NCBI GenBank assembly: GCA_028713675.1
Contig: JAQTNV010000003.1
Span: 1-64,000, forward strand
DNA length: 64,000 nucleotides
Source of the DNA: a bacterium
Lineage (GTDB): Bacteria; Desulfobacterota; JAPLJL01
Direction of reading: 5' to 3'
The translations under genes and the position numbers were made by a program. Shown piece after piece: positions 26,922 to 36,710 of this stretch. Below the pieces are notes generated by a model, which had not been told where the DNA came from, made no database searches, and saw nothing but the letters and a program-made list of their open reading frames with translations. How positions within the stretch are numbered: the stretch's first letter is position 1; each line of letters begins with the position of its first letter.

Positions 26922-28036
26922 TGCCGGTCAACGAGCCTTTAATCGGCGAAAAAGAGCTTGAGTATGTTTCTGAAGCCGTGCGGTCCGGATGGATTTCATC
27001 CGAAGGAAAATATATCAGGGCTTTTGAAGATAAATTTTCCAGTTATGTAAACAGAAAGCATGGAATAACCGTAAATAACGGAACGAACGCGCTTGTTCTT
27101 GCTTTGCGAGTCCTGGATTTACCTGAAAAATCTGAAGTGATAATTCCTTCATTCACAATCATCTCGTGTGCCCTCGCGTGCGTTTATAACAATCTGGTGC
27201 CGGTTTTCGTTGATTCGGAGGAAGATACCTGGAATATGGACGCCGCCAAAATCCAGAAAAAGATAACAAAAAAAACCAAGGCGATTATGCCGGTGCATAT
27301 TTATGGTCATCCCTGCGACATGGACCCCATCAGTAAAATCGCCAGAAAAAACAAACTGGTTGTTATCGAAGACTTTGCCGAGGCCATCGGATCCAAATAT
27401 AAAGGCAGTAAATGCGGCGGCTTCGGACAGATAAGCTGCGCCAGTTTCTATGCCAACAAGGTGGTGACAACCGGGGAAGGCGGAATGTGCCTTACCGATG
27501 ACCAGGATCTGGCGGAAAGATTAAGGAAGCTGAAAAACCTCGGTTTTGTCCCCGGGAAAAGGTTTTTTCATGAAGAATTGGGGTTTAATTTTCGAATGAC
27601 CAACGTTCAGGCCGCGATCGGGCTCGCGCAATTGGAAAGCATTGAAGCCAGGGTCAGGAAAAAGATTTGGATCGGCAAAACTTACACGAAACTCCTGAAA
27701 CCTTTGGAAGACCAAGGCGTGATCAGATTGCCGATTCGAAAAGGTTGGGCCCGGAATACCTATTGGATGTATGGAGTGGTTTTAAATGAAAAGAAGGGCC
27801 TGAAGGCCGCGGAGGCGATGAAGAAACTGGAGGAAGCTGGAATTCAAACCCGGCCATTTTTCTGTCCGATGCATCTTCAGCCGGCCTTTAAAAAGTTTTC
27901 CTGGTTCAAGAAAGAAAAAATGCCGGTTTCTGAAAAGCTGTACGAGTATGGTTTTTATCTTCCATCCGGTTTGGCCTTGACGGAGAAACAATTGTGTCGG
28001 GTGTGCGAGTCGCTTAATACCACTCTGGCAATTTAA
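26912..28036 (+). CDS. DegT/DnrJ/EryC1 sugar aminotransferase (perosamine synthase-like)
   Basis: A 374-residue PLP aminotransferase that converts a keto-sugar nucleotide to an amino sugar. The PLP lysine is K183 in SFYANKVVTTGEGGM, D154 lies in VIEDFAEAIGSKYKG, and the N-terminal RSGWISSEGKYIRAFEDKFS is typical of perosamine/PerA-like members. The product would be an amino-dideoxy sugar for O-antigen or exopolysaccharide. No dehydratase gene for making the keto-sugar is in the window, so that step must be encoded elsewhere. Confidence 0.9.
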   Translation: MQIVPVNEPLIGEKELEYVSEAVRSGWISSEGKYIRAFEDKFSSYVNRKHGITVNNGTNALVLALRVLDLPEKSEVIIPSFTIISCALACVYNNLVPVFVDSEEDTWNMDAAKIQKKITKKTKAIMPVHIYGHPCDMDPISKIARKNKLVVIEDFAEAIGSKYKGSKCGGFGQISCASFYANKVVTTGEGGMCLTDDQDLAERLRKLKNLGFVPGKRFFHEELGFNFRMTNVQAAIGLAQLESIEARVRKKIWIGKTYTKLLKPLEDQGVIRLPIRKGWARNTYWMYGVVLNEKKGLKAAEAMKKLEEAGIQTRPFFCPMHLQPAFKKFSWFKKEKMPVSEKLYEYGFYLPSGLALTEKQLCRVCESLNTTLAI

Positions 28037-28096
28037 TGCAGGACCCCCAATTTTTATCTTTTCCTGATTTGAGATAAACCAATCCGGAGACAGTAT

Positions 28097-28981
28097 ATGC
28101 CAATTTACTTCAAAGCGGCGGTCAGGAAATACCTCGACAAAGCAATCAACCTCCTTTTATCTCAATCCGATCTTCAGATGAAAAACTCCCCTCAAGTGAA
28201 GATCAATCAACGGATGCTGTTTAACTTCTACCGCTATTCAATCAGCCAGGGCCGTCCATTCCCGCTCCCTGATACCGGGTTCCGGGTTTTTTCCCAATTT
28301 GAAGAAGATGGGATCCTCCTGTACATTTTCGCCGCCATCGGCATGGAATATAAAACTTTTATCGATGTCGGATCAGGAGATGGAATAAACAGCAACTGCG
28401 CCAATTTCGCTGTTAATTTTGGCTGGCGCGGGTTATTCATTGACGGAAACCCCGCCAACATTGCAAAAGGGAAGAAATATTATTCCGGCAACCCCGACAC
28501 GGTTCTGTTCCCCCCCACATTTGTCCAGGCCTTCATCCAGAGAGAAAACATAAATGAATTGATTCGAGACCATGGATTCTCGGGGGGGGTAGATCTGCTG
28601 TCGATTGATATTGATGGCAATGATTATTGGATCTGGGACGCGCTGAATGTCATTGAACCGCGGGTGGTAATTATCGAAACCCACGTTGAGTTTGGAATGA
28701 ACAGTATCGTGGTTCCGTATGACAAAGATTATTCCTATCCAGGGAGGCACCCCGATTATCACGGCGCCTCCCCCGTGGCCATGGAAAAACTGGCCAGGAA
28801 AAAAGGATATCGGCTGGTGGGAGCGAATAATTACGGTTTCAATACCATCTACATTAAAAATGGCGTCGGCGAAGATGTCCTGCCCGCTGTTCCGGTCGAA
28901 AGCGTCTTCCGGCATCCGCGCAATCAGGAACGGCAGAAACTTTTCGAGCCGATCAAGGATTGGGAATACATTCATGTCTGA
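28097..28981 (+). CDS. FkbM-like SAM methyltransferase
   Basis: A 294-residue predicted methyltransferase. Motif I is TFIDVGSGDGINSNCANF near 87-104, then WRGLFIDGNPANI with the ribose-binding acid, and a VDLLSIDIDGNDYWIWDAL segment that corresponds to FkbM motif IV/V. FkbM-type enzymes usually O-methylate sugars. The start codon at 28097 has CCGGAGA upstream. It is embedded in the polysaccharide island, so a sugar O-methyl group is the best guess. Confidence 0.75.
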   Translation: MPIYFKAAVRKYLDKAINLLLSQSDLQMKNSPQVKINQRMLFNFYRYSISQGRPFPLPDTGFRVFSQFEEDGILLYIFAAIGMEYKTFIDVGSGDGINSNCANFAVNFGWRGLFIDGNPANIAKGKKYYSGNPDTVLFPPTFVQAFIQRENINELIRDHGFSGGVDLLSIDIDGNDYWIWDALNVIEPRVVIIETHVEFGMNSIVVPYDKDYSYPGRHPDYHGASPVAMEKLARKKGYRLVGANNYGFNTIYIKNGVGEDVLPAVPVESVFRHPRNQERQKLFEPIKDWEYIHV

Positions 28982-29795
28982 AAGCCGGAATAACCGATCC
29001 AAAAATGAAGCACGGATGAGCACGGCTGTATTTAACGGTTATGCCCGCTATTACGACCTGCTCTATCGGGATAAAGATTATGCGGCGGAGGCGGATTATA
29101 TCGCTCGGCTCATCCGGCGCTTTCATCCGAAAGCCCAAACCATTCTGGAACTCGGTTCCGGAACCGGTATTCACGCCTCCCTGCTGGTCGAAAAAGGTTT
29201 CATGGTGCACGGCGTTGAGCGGAGCCCGGAAATGCTTGCCCGATCCTTGAGCTTGGCTGGGAAAATGGGCATCAAACATAATCGGCCGGTCTTCTCCCTG
29301 GGTGACATCCGCGAAGCCCGGTTAAACGGGAGATTCGATGCGGTGATTGCCCTGTTCCATGTGATCAGCTACCAGACCACTAATCAAGATGTGACAGCCG
29401 CATTCGAAACCGCTCGGCATCACCTTAACCACGGCGGAGTCTTTATCTTCGATGTCTGGTATGGCCCGGCTGTTTTAACCGAGCGCCCGGCGGTTCGAAC
29501 CAAGCGGATGGCGGACGAAAAGATTGAGGTAACCCGGCTGGCGGAGCCGGAACTTCACCTCAATGAAAACCGCGTGGATGTCCATTACCACATATCTGTG
29601 CGTGATCTTGCTGCCAATACCGTTGCCGAAATGAAGGAAACCCACCCCATGCGGTATTTCTTCAAGCCCGAGATAGAGAGGATCGCGGACCAGGCCGGGT
29701 TTCAATGCCTGCATGTCGAGGAATGGATGTCCGGGAGAGAGATAGGATGTGATACCTGGGGTGTTTGTTTCGTAATTCGTAATGAACATCCTTGA
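28974..29795 (+). CDS. Class I SAM-dependent methyltransferase
   Basis: A 273-residue methyltransferase with motif I ILELGSGTGIHASLL, the acidic EVERSPEM-like loop (VHGVERSPEMLARS), FDAVIALFHVISYQT and GGVFIFDVWYGPAV, all typical of the Methyltransf_25 type. Start at ATG 28974 overlaps the end of the previous gene by 8 bp; ATG 29016 is a plausible alternative. Longer frames run backwards over the upstream gene and are not credible. Substrate is probably a sugar or sugar nucleotide. Confidence 0.82.
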   Translation: MSESRNNRSKNEARMSTAVFNGYARYYDLLYRDKDYAAEADYIARLIRRFHPKAQTILELGSGTGIHASLLVEKGFMVHGVERSPEMLARSLSLAGKMGIKHNRPVFSLGDIREARLNGRFDAVIALFHVISYQTTNQDVTAAFETARHHLNHGGVFIFDVWYGPAVLTERPAVRTKRMADEKIEVTRLAEPELHLNENRVDVHYHISVRDLAANTVAEMKETHPMRYFFKPEIERIADQAGFQCLHVEEWMSGREIGCDTWGVCFVIRNEHP

Positions 29796-29951
29796 AAGAA
29801 ATGATGAATGACGTTCCCCTATAAAGTACATTGTCCCGCCAAAACATTTAAAAATATCTCTTGCCGGAAGAGAAGACCGATCAATCTAATTTAACATACT
29901 AATATCAAATAGTTGCCATTCGTTTGCGATGGCAATGGGCAGGAAAACATT

Positions 29952-31430
29952 TTGAAAATAACGCTTATCCAACCGCCAAAGCCAAGGTATGGGGTGCAGG
30001 CTGAGGATGACTGGGTATTGGCCCGGCCGTTTTCCTTGTTTTTTCTGGCCGCATCAATTGAAAAACATACACAATATGAAGTTCAGATAGTGGATTTAGA
30101 ACAAAGAAAATACAGAAATATTCCCCTGAAAACCGTATTTGGGGAAAGCAATTCGCAGATATACGGCATTACTGCGACCACTTTAACCCGTTATGAAGCA
30201 GTCAAGATAGCCAAATATATCAAAAAGAGTCACCCGGACGTAATGGTAATCGCGGGTGGTGTGCATTTCATGCATTGTGCGGAAGATACGCTGAATAGTG
30301 TGCCTGAAATTGACATTGTTGTGCGAGGAGAAGGTGAAATAATTATCGTGGAACTTGCGAATGCCATATGCCGTCGACAGAACATCGAACATATAAAAGG
30401 AATCACTTACAGAAAAGACGGCAAAATAGCCGTTAATCAGGATGAGGCTCTGGTTGAGGACCTCGATGGCTTGCCATATTATTCAAAGTTCTCCTGGGAC
30501 GAGTATCCTGAATATCTATTTGGCTATCCGGAAAGAATCCGGGCAATAAGCGTGATGTCTTCACGGGGATGTCCATTCAATTGTGTCTTTTGCACAAAAG
30601 CGGGAATGAAATATCGTGTCAGAAATGCAAAAAATATTGTAGATGAAATCCAAAATCTCATGGATAAATTTGATGTTGCAGGGGTTAACTTCCTTGACCT
30701 GACCTTTACCGCTGATTCCAATCATTTAACAGCTGTCTGCAATGAAATGATAAATAGAAGGTTGAATTTAAAATGGTGGTGCGAGAGCAGGGCCAATATA
30801 TCCCTGGATCTATTGGATATCATGAAACGAGCGGGATGTGTTTCTACCGTAGTCGGGGTGGAATCGGGTTCGCCCAGAATTCTTTCCGCCATTTCAAAGA
30901 ATATCTCGCTAGATCAGGTATTGGCTTTTTGCCGTAAATGCAGTGATTTGGAAATATTTGCTATCCCTTATTTCATGTTTTCTCTCCCGGGTGAGAAAAA
31001 AAGAGATTTAAAACTAACCCTTGATCTGATTATCCGACTTGAAAAACTGAGAGGAATCGGACCCTGCGCATTTCAACCTACCTTGATTATGCCTGGCACC
31101 GAAATTGAAAGAATTTCATATAAGAGAGGTTTTTTGAAAAAAGGATTTTCCTGGTATGAACCATATTATTCCGATTTTAATGTAAAACTTGGACAGCTTC
31201 CGAATATTCCTCTTTTCATCGATAAATTGAACCCTGATAAATTCATAAAGGTCCTGAAAGAATTAGAATTAAGAAGAAAATTCAGTAAAGCAGAAAAACT
31301 TGGTTTGCGTGACTTGATTAGAAAAGGAATTAATTTGTTAAGAAGGCAACCGTCTTCATTAAAGTACGTTTTCTCTCCGAAGTATTATTGCAAATTCATA
31401 GTCAATAAAATTAAGGAAATGTTGAGTTAA
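29952..31430 (+). CDS. B12-binding-domain radical SAM protein
   Basis: A 492-residue iron-sulfur enzyme with an N-terminal cobalamin-binding-like domain (residues 1-140, including GITATTLTRYEA and VIAGGVHFM) and a radical SAM core with the cluster motif C-x3-C-x2-C in RGCPFNCVFC near 206-215. A typical second strand MKRAGCVSTVVGVESGS follows. Start is TTG 29952 with AGGAAA before it; the frame can be read from 29913 but the N-terminus then lacks family similarity. Reaction unknown. Such enzymes methylate or rearrange unreactive carbons; in this cluster a sugar or lipid is likely. Confidence 0.85.
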   Translation: MKITLIQPPKPRYGVQAEDDWVLARPFSLFFLAASIEKHTQYEVQIVDLEQRKYRNIPLKTVFGESNSQIYGITATTLTRYEAVKIAKYIKKSHPDVMVIAGGVHFMHCAEDTLNSVPEIDIVVRGEGEIIIVELANAICRRQNIEHIKGITYRKDGKIAVNQDEALVEDLDGLPYYSKFSWDEYPEYLFGYPERIRAISVMSSRGCPFNCVFCTKAGMKYRVRNAKNIVDEIQNLMDKFDVAGVNFLDLTFTADSNHLTAVCNEMINRRLNLKWWCESRANISLDLLDIMKRAGCVSTVVGVESGSPRILSAISKNISLDQVLAFCRKCSDLEIFAIPYFMFSLPGEKKRDLKLTLDLIIRLEKLRGIGPCAFQPTLIMPGTEIERISYKRGFLKKGFSWYEPYYSDFNVKLGQLPNIPLFIDKLNPDKFIKVLKELELRRKFSKAEKLGLRDLIRKGINLLRRQPSSLKYVFSPKYYCKFIVNKIKEMLS

Positions 31431-31496
31431 GCTACCGGCAGAAGATTTAACAAATAATGTCAAGAAACAATTGGAAGAAAAACAATACTGCAATTT

Positions 31497-32963
31497 ATGA
31501 GCATTCATGAAGAAGTAAAAAAGAAGGCGATTAACTCTTTAAAATGGTCTATTCTGGTCGAGATTGTCAATCGGACCGCCACGCCCGTCATCTTCATCAT
31601 ATTGGCCCGCCTTTTAACGCCTGCTGATTTTGGAATTATGGCAACGGCCATGATCGCCATCAGCTTCAGTCAGATATTCTGGGATGCCGGTTTGAGCAAG
31701 GCCCTGGTCCAGACCCGGGAAGCACCCGAGGACGCCGCCCATATTGTGTTCTGGACAAATATATTTCTGGGTGTCCTGATATATTTCATTCTGTTCGCTT
31801 CAGCTCCCGCAGTTGCCTTATTTTTCAACAGTCCGGCTTCCGAGCCGGTGCTTCGGGTTTTGGGATGCCAGATCGTCATCGCTTCCTTTTCCTCAGTGCA
31901 ACAGGCTCTCTTTGTCAGGGATCTGAATTTCAGAATTCTTTTCTGGATCAAGCTGGTGACCGCTTTTGTCCCTGTTTTATGCTCCATTCCTCTTGCTTTA
32001 TCCGGATATGGCGTTTGGGCTTTGGTCATTGGTTCCCTGGCCGGACAAATCATTAATTGTTTGCTTTTATGGCGGCTAAGCGCCTGGAGGCCAAAATTCA
32101 TTTATAACAAATCATTAGCAGACAAATTATTCGCCTTCGGTTTCTGGGTTGTTGGTGAGGGCATAACCATATGGTTGGTTTTATGGGGAGATAATCTTAT
32201 TGTCGGTAAGTTCCTTGGCATACATGATCTGGGAGTTTACCGTACCGGATGGATGATGGTAAATTTTGTATTTGGCATTGTTCTCAGCCCTTTTATCCCT
32301 GTCTTGTATCCTACTTTGTCGCGGCTCCAGGATAATATTCCAGCCATGATAAAAATATTTCTTAAAGTCAACCGTGTAATCATGGCACTGGTACTGCCGA
32401 TCGGCGTTGGTCTATTTCTGGTCGGTTCCGATGCAGCATTTGTATTTTTCGGAAACAAATGGCAGGGACTTGGATTAGTCCTGAGCGTGATCGGGCTGAC
32501 TAACGGCATAACCTGGACGGTGGGAATAAACACCGAACTTTACAGGTCTTTCGGTCGTCCTGATGTTAATACAAAATTAATGTTTGTCGCCGCTTTATAT
32601 TATTTGCCATCATATTATATCGCCGCCTCATTCGGTTTGGAGATATTTGTTTATGCCCGTTTAATAGTTGGAACATTAGGAATTCTCATACATGTTTATG
32701 TCTGTAAAAAACTGTTCAATATTTCACCTTTCTATCTATGGCATGAAGGCAAAAACATAATATTCTCAACGGCAGCTATGGCGTTTAGTGTCATAATAAT
32801 AAAATGGGGGATTATGCCGGTTGTCCATATACCACATATCTTTATCTCGATTATGATTATTGCGGGTGCTGGTTGCCTTACCTATTTGGGATGCCTTTGG
32901 TATCTGGACCGGCCTTTTATTTTAGAAACAAGGAATCTTTTGAAAAAAGTAGCTTTCAATTGA
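31497..32963 (+). CDS. Polysaccharide flippase (Wzx/MATE-like)
   Basis: A 488-residue membrane protein with about twelve to fourteen helices, of the polysaccharide biosynthesis transporter family that flips lipid-linked oligosaccharide to the periplasm. Recognisable segments are SLKWSILVEIVNRTATPVIF, ARLLTPADFGIMATAMIAIS and SVQQALFVRDLNFR near 135-150 (WzxC-like). The region is AT-rich. Together with the WecA-like transferase at 42109 and the ligase at 21446 it outlines a Wzy-dependent O-antigen or capsule pathway. Confidence 0.88.
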   Translation: MSIHEEVKKKAINSLKWSILVEIVNRTATPVIFIILARLLTPADFGIMATAMIAISFSQIFWDAGLSKALVQTREAPEDAAHIVFWTNIFLGVLIYFILFASAPAVALFFNSPASEPVLRVLGCQIVIASFSSVQQALFVRDLNFRILFWIKLVTAFVPVLCSIPLALSGYGVWALVIGSLAGQIINCLLLWRLSAWRPKFIYNKSLADKLFAFGFWVVGEGITIWLVLWGDNLIVGKFLGIHDLGVYRTGWMMVNFVFGIVLSPFIPVLYPTLSRLQDNIPAMIKIFLKVNRVIMALVLPIGVGLFLVGSDAAFVFFGNKWQGLGLVLSVIGLTNGITWTVGINTELYRSFGRPDVNTKLMFVAALYYLPSYYIAASFGLEIFVYARLIVGTLGILIHVYVCKKLFNISPFYLWHEGKNIIFSTAAMAFSVIIIKWGIMPVVHIPHIFISIMIIAGAGCLTYLGCLWYLDRPFILETRNLLKKVAFN

Positions 32964-32989
32964 ACATCCTTTAAATTAATAATAAATAA

Positions 32990-33589
32990 ATGCTGGAAAA
33001 TATGTTGTTCAGGCTGCGCTGGTTTAAGGAAAAAATTGATTTTAAATTAAAAGGATTCGGTGATTCGTGGAAAGTATTCACTCACTTAACAGTTGAAGAA
33101 CGTTTGCTCTTATATCATCTTGGAAAAAAGCGGCCCCAAGGCGCGGTCTTTGTGGAAATCGGAAGCTATCTCGGAGCCAGCTCCTGTTTTCTCGCGGCGG
33201 CTGCCCACGAACGGGAAGGGGTCCTACACTGTGTAGATACCTGGAACAACGAGGGAATGACCGAAGGCCAACGGGATACGTGGGGAGAGTTTTGTCAGAA
33301 TACCCTGCCATTTTCCGATAAAATCATGACTCATCGAGGCAAGTCGATAGAAATCGCGAAAATGTTTAAAAGCAAAATAGATTTATTGTTTGTTGATGGC
33401 GATCATAACTATGAAATGTGCAAGGCGGATATGGAAGCCTGGTTGCCTCATTTGAAGAAGGGCGGCATCCTGATCATGCATGATTACGGGTGGGCGGATG
33501 GTGTGAGAAAGGTTGTTGATGAAATTGTTAAGCAAAAACAAACCGATAACGGTCAGGTGATGCAGAATACCTATTGGACGACTTTATAA
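32990..33589 (+). CDS. Class I SAM methyltransferase (Methyltransf_24 type)
   Basis: A 199-residue predicted methyltransferase. The motif I region FVEIGSYLGASSCFLAAAA is followed by VLHCVDTWNNEG, IDLLFVDGDHNYEMCKADME and GGILIMHDYGWADGV, the standard Methyltransf_24 pattern with D and H near the metal/SAM site. It lies 26 bp after the flippase and 25 bp before another methyltransferase. A sugar O-methyltransferase role is inferred from context. Confidence 0.8.
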   Translation: MLENMLFRLRWFKEKIDFKLKGFGDSWKVFTHLTVEERLLLYHLGKKRPQGAVFVEIGSYLGASSCFLAAAAHEREGVLHCVDTWNNEGMTEGQRDTWGEFCQNTLPFSDKIMTHRGKSIEIAKMFKSKIDLLFVDGDHNYEMCKADMEAWLPHLKKGGILIMHDYGWADGVRKVVDEIVKQKQTDNGQVMQNTYWTTL

Positions 33590-33614
33590 ACTAAGTAAGT
33601 CGAGAAAAAGCCTA

Positions 33615-34331
33615 ATGAAAAAAGAAAATATGACAACCTTCAGAGGTTGGGAATATTCGAAAAGAGGTGATTACCATCGCAATCTCGATCCCAACTGGTC
33701 TTATACGCCAACTTACATTCGAAAAATGACCCTGGTTCATAATCAAATTATTAAAATAGGCCAAAAAGCGAAGATCCTGGATGCCGGCTGCGGTGAGGGG
33801 GTTCTGGTTGAGGAATATCATAATCAAGGCTTCCAGATCGAAGGCCTGGATTTGAACTACGAAAGCGAAATCGTCCGGCGAGGGTCAGTTCTGGAAATGC
33901 CATACCAGAATGGCTCATTTGACGCTGTTCTTTTTTTGGATGTTTTTGAGCATCTCGGCTATGCGGATCAGCCCAAGGCACTGGCGGAAATAATCCGTGT
34001 CCTGCGGCCGGGGGGGAGACTGATCGTATCTATACCGAACCTGGCGCATTGGAATTCCCGGTTCCGGATTGCCTGTTTCGGGACCTTAGATCGGTCCGAC
34101 ACCGAAACCAACCATATCGGCGAACGGCCCTATGGTGAGAACCGGAAACTTTTGGTTGATGCCGGTTTCCAGATCGAAAAAACAGTCGGGATCACTTTGA
34201 CAGTTCCCTTCGTATATCGCGGTATTATCTGCCGAAAACCGGCTCGTTTCCGGTGGCTTCATGATTTGCTGGAACCGTTTGCGGTTCCGCAATTGGCCAT
34301 GCTCAATGTTTTCATCTGCCGGAAATCATGA
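33615..34331 (+). CDS. Class I SAM methyltransferase
   Basis: A 238-residue methyltransferase with motif I KILDAGCGEGVLVEEYHNQG near 53-72, an acidic loop IEGLDLNYESE, the FDAVLFLDVFEHLGYADQP motif II and VLRPGGRLIVSIPN motif III. This is the UbiE/Methyltransf_11 pattern. Its last four bases overlap the start of the following glycosyltransferase (ATGA), so the two are coupled. Probable target is a glycan in this cluster. Confidence 0.83.
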   Translation: MKKENMTTFRGWEYSKRGDYHRNLDPNWSYTPTYIRKMTLVHNQIIKIGQKAKILDAGCGEGVLVEEYHNQGFQIEGLDLNYESEIVRRGSVLEMPYQNGSFDAVLFLDVFEHLGYADQPKALAEIIRVLRPGGRLIVSIPNLAHWNSRFRIACFGTLDRSDTETNHIGERPYGENRKLLVDAGFQIEKTVGITLTVPFVYRGIICRKPARFRWLHDLLEPFAVPQLAMLNVFICRKS

Positions 34332-35308
34332 AAGTCTCGATTATCATACCGACATACAACCGGATGGAACTGCTGGCGGGGGCGTTGTCCAGCGTCACCG
34401 CGCAGGACTTTCCGAAAACGGAATATGAAGTGCTGGTGGTGGATAACGCGCCGTCACCGACCCCCGGGATTGAAGCCCTCTGCCGGTCCGGGCATTTGCC
34501 TGTTTTGTCCTATTTATATGAACCTCAAAACGGCCTTCACCATGCCCGGCATGCCGGGGCCAGGGCCGCCAAAGGGCAAATCCTTCTTTACCTGGATGAT
34601 GACGCGATCGCGGACAAGAATCTTTTGAATGAAATCGCGCGAATATATTCCGATCCTGATGTCGGTTGCGTAGGGGGAAAAATACTTCCCAAATGGGAAA
34701 CCGAACCGCCCGAATGGATAAAATATTTTCCCAAATGGTATTTGAGCATACTGGATGATGATGAAGGCCCTAAAGAAGTCAAATGGATATACGGATGCAA
34801 CTTTTCAATAAAAAGAGATCTGCTTTTTGAAGCAGGGGGCTTTAACCCCGACGGGTTTGGGGATAGAAAACAATGGTTATTCCGAGGTGATGGAGAGGCG
34901 GGACTGCTGAAAAAAGTTCATGCTCTCGGCAAAAAAGTTGTTTATAATCCGAAAGCCGTGGTCTGGCATTTTATTAACAAACAGAGGGTGACCGTAGATT
35001 ATTTCAAAGAGCGGTCATTTAAAGCCGGGATAGAATCGGAATACAGCAGATATCATTACAGCACAAAACCTCTTAATTATATTAAATTGATTTTAATCTT
35101 GATGCTTGTCGTCTCGAGATATTATGCGATGAAAATGAGCGCCGTAATATATTCCAGCAATAGAATCATGTATGATATAAAGGCATCTTTTTATAAAGCC
35201 AGATTCATTTATTCATGGCGGCTATTAACAGACAACCAATTAAAAAAATTCATAAAAATCAACCGCTGGCTGGCAATTATATTTTCGGTATTTCTTCAAA
35301 ATTATTGA
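34328..35308 (+). CDS. Family 2 glycosyltransferase
   Basis: A 326-residue inverting GT-A glycosyltransferase. N-terminal SIIIPTYNRMELLAGALSSV, the VLVVDNAPSP strand, ARAAKGQILLYLDDDAI with the D-x-D-like metal site, and a central IYGCNFSIKRDLL acceptor region are visible. The C-terminal third contains a hydrophobic stretch that may anchor it to the membrane. Donor and acceptor sugars cannot be told. Confidence 0.87.
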   Translation: MKVSIIIPTYNRMELLAGALSSVTAQDFPKTEYEVLVVDNAPSPTPGIEALCRSGHLPVLSYLYEPQNGLHHARHAGARAAKGQILLYLDDDAIADKNLLNEIARIYSDPDVGCVGGKILPKWETEPPEWIKYFPKWYLSILDDDEGPKEVKWIYGCNFSIKRDLLFEAGGFNPDGFGDRKQWLFRGDGEAGLLKKVHALGKKVVYNPKAVVWHFINKQRVTVDYFKERSFKAGIESEYSRYHYSTKPLNYIKLILILMLVVSRYYAMKMSAVIYSSNRIMYDIKASFYKARFIYSWRLLTDNQLKKFIKINRWLAIIFSVFLQNY

Positions 35309-35329
35309 AAATATAACCGGAAAAGAAGA

Positions 35330-36559
35330 ATGAAAATCGGGATAATCTACACGTCTGCTGAGGTCGATAATTATGGCGGCTTTACGTTCATGAACGAGAT
35401 ATTAAATTCGCTTTTGGATTTTTCCGGGAGCAGCAATCATTCTTTCGTGATATTAACCGACAGCAAGAAAATTCAGGAACAGAAGATAAACAATCAAAAT
35501 ATTGAAGTCGCATATTTTCCGTATTTCCAATCAGGACTTTCGAATAAAATAATCGTGGAATTGCCCCAATTAATCCGGGTGATATTGCATAAGTTGCGCC
35601 ATCCCCTGAGCGATCCGGATCCGGGATCAGCCCGGAACAACTTCCTGGAGAAACGAATGAAGCGCCATGGCGTTGACATGGTCTGGTTTCTGCGGCCCAA
35701 CCAGTATGTGGAAGATATCCCCTATATAATCACGGTATGGGATCTGGCGCATCGTATCCATCCTTTTTTTCCGGAGGTAAGCGCCAAAGAAATTTGGAAT
35801 TACCGGGAAAAATATTTTGCGAAAAGCCTTGTAAAAGCTTCCTATGTGATTGTCGGAACCGAAGCCGGCAAAGAAGAAGTGGAGCGATTTTACAATGTTT
35901 ACTCCGGAAGAATAAAAGTCCTGCCATTACCCACACCTAAATTTAATTTTGCCGGTCAGAATAATGACCCGAAGACCGTGTTGCTTCGCTATGGCCTGAA
36001 GCCCGGGTTTCTTTTTTACCCTGCCCAGTTATGGCCGCATAAAAATCATGCCGGGTTGCTTAAAGCCCTGGCCTGCCTAAGCAAGAATCATGGCCTGTCT
36101 TTTGATCTGGTTCTGGTCGGATCCGACCAGGGAAATCTAAAGCATATCCAAGCCCTTACCGAAAAGCTGAATTTATCCGGCCAGGTTCATTACCTGGGAT
36201 TCGTCCCCTCCGAAGACCTGGTTGCCCTGTATAAAGGCGCGTTTGCCCTGACTTACGCCACGTATTTCGGCCCGGATAATATCCCTCCCCTGGAAGCTTT
36301 CGCGCTCGGATGTCCTGTGATTGCTTCGCGGGTGTCGGGCGCGGAAGAACAATATGGCGGGGCGGCGATGCTTTTTGATCCGAACAGCCCGGAGCAATTG
36401 GCGGATGCAATCAAAATGTTGCATGACAATGCCAAATTGCGGGATGAACTGATCCTGAAAGGACGCGCCAGAGCCGCGATTTTTTCCGGGCATGATTATA
36501 TTAAAGGCATATTCAAAATCCTGGATGAATTCGATCGGATCAGAGGCTGTTGGCATTGA
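35330..36559 (+). CDS. Family 4 glycosyltransferase
   Basis: A 409-residue GT-B glycosyltransferase. The N-terminal domain begins KIGIIYTSAEVDNYGG. The C-terminal donor domain has FLFYPAQLWPHKNHAGLLKA, VLVGSDQGN, VHYLGFVPSEDLVALYKGA, and the nucleotide-sugar signature PPLEAFALGCPVIASRVSGA with the E-x7-E pattern. It follows the GT2 gene by 21 bp. It probably adds one sugar of the repeat unit. Confidence 0.88.
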   Translation: MKIGIIYTSAEVDNYGGFTFMNEILNSLLDFSGSSNHSFVILTDSKKIQEQKINNQNIEVAYFPYFQSGLSNKIIVELPQLIRVILHKLRHPLSDPDPGSARNNFLEKRMKRHGVDMVWFLRPNQYVEDIPYIITVWDLAHRIHPFFPEVSAKEIWNYREKYFAKSLVKASYVIVGTEAGKEEVERFYNVYSGRIKVLPLPTPKFNFAGQNNDPKTVLLRYGLKPGFLFYPAQLWPHKNHAGLLKALACLSKNHGLSFDLVLVGSDQGNLKHIQALTEKLNLSGQVHYLGFVPSEDLVALYKGAFALTYATYFGPDNIPPLEAFALGCPVIASRVSGAEEQYGGAAMLFDPNSPEQLADAIKMLHDNAKLRDELILKGRARAAIFSGHDYIKGIFKILDEFDRIRGCWH

Positions 36560-36710
36560 AATAAATTGACGGCCCGGATGTGAAAATATCCGGCAAGATT
36601 ACTTCGATCCGGAAAAACATTTTCCTGAAACCGAAAAGACGGCTGCCCTTGGCAGAAAAATCATCCGGTGATCTTTCCCGTTATCGTTAGGAAAATCGAC
36701 GAAACAAAAT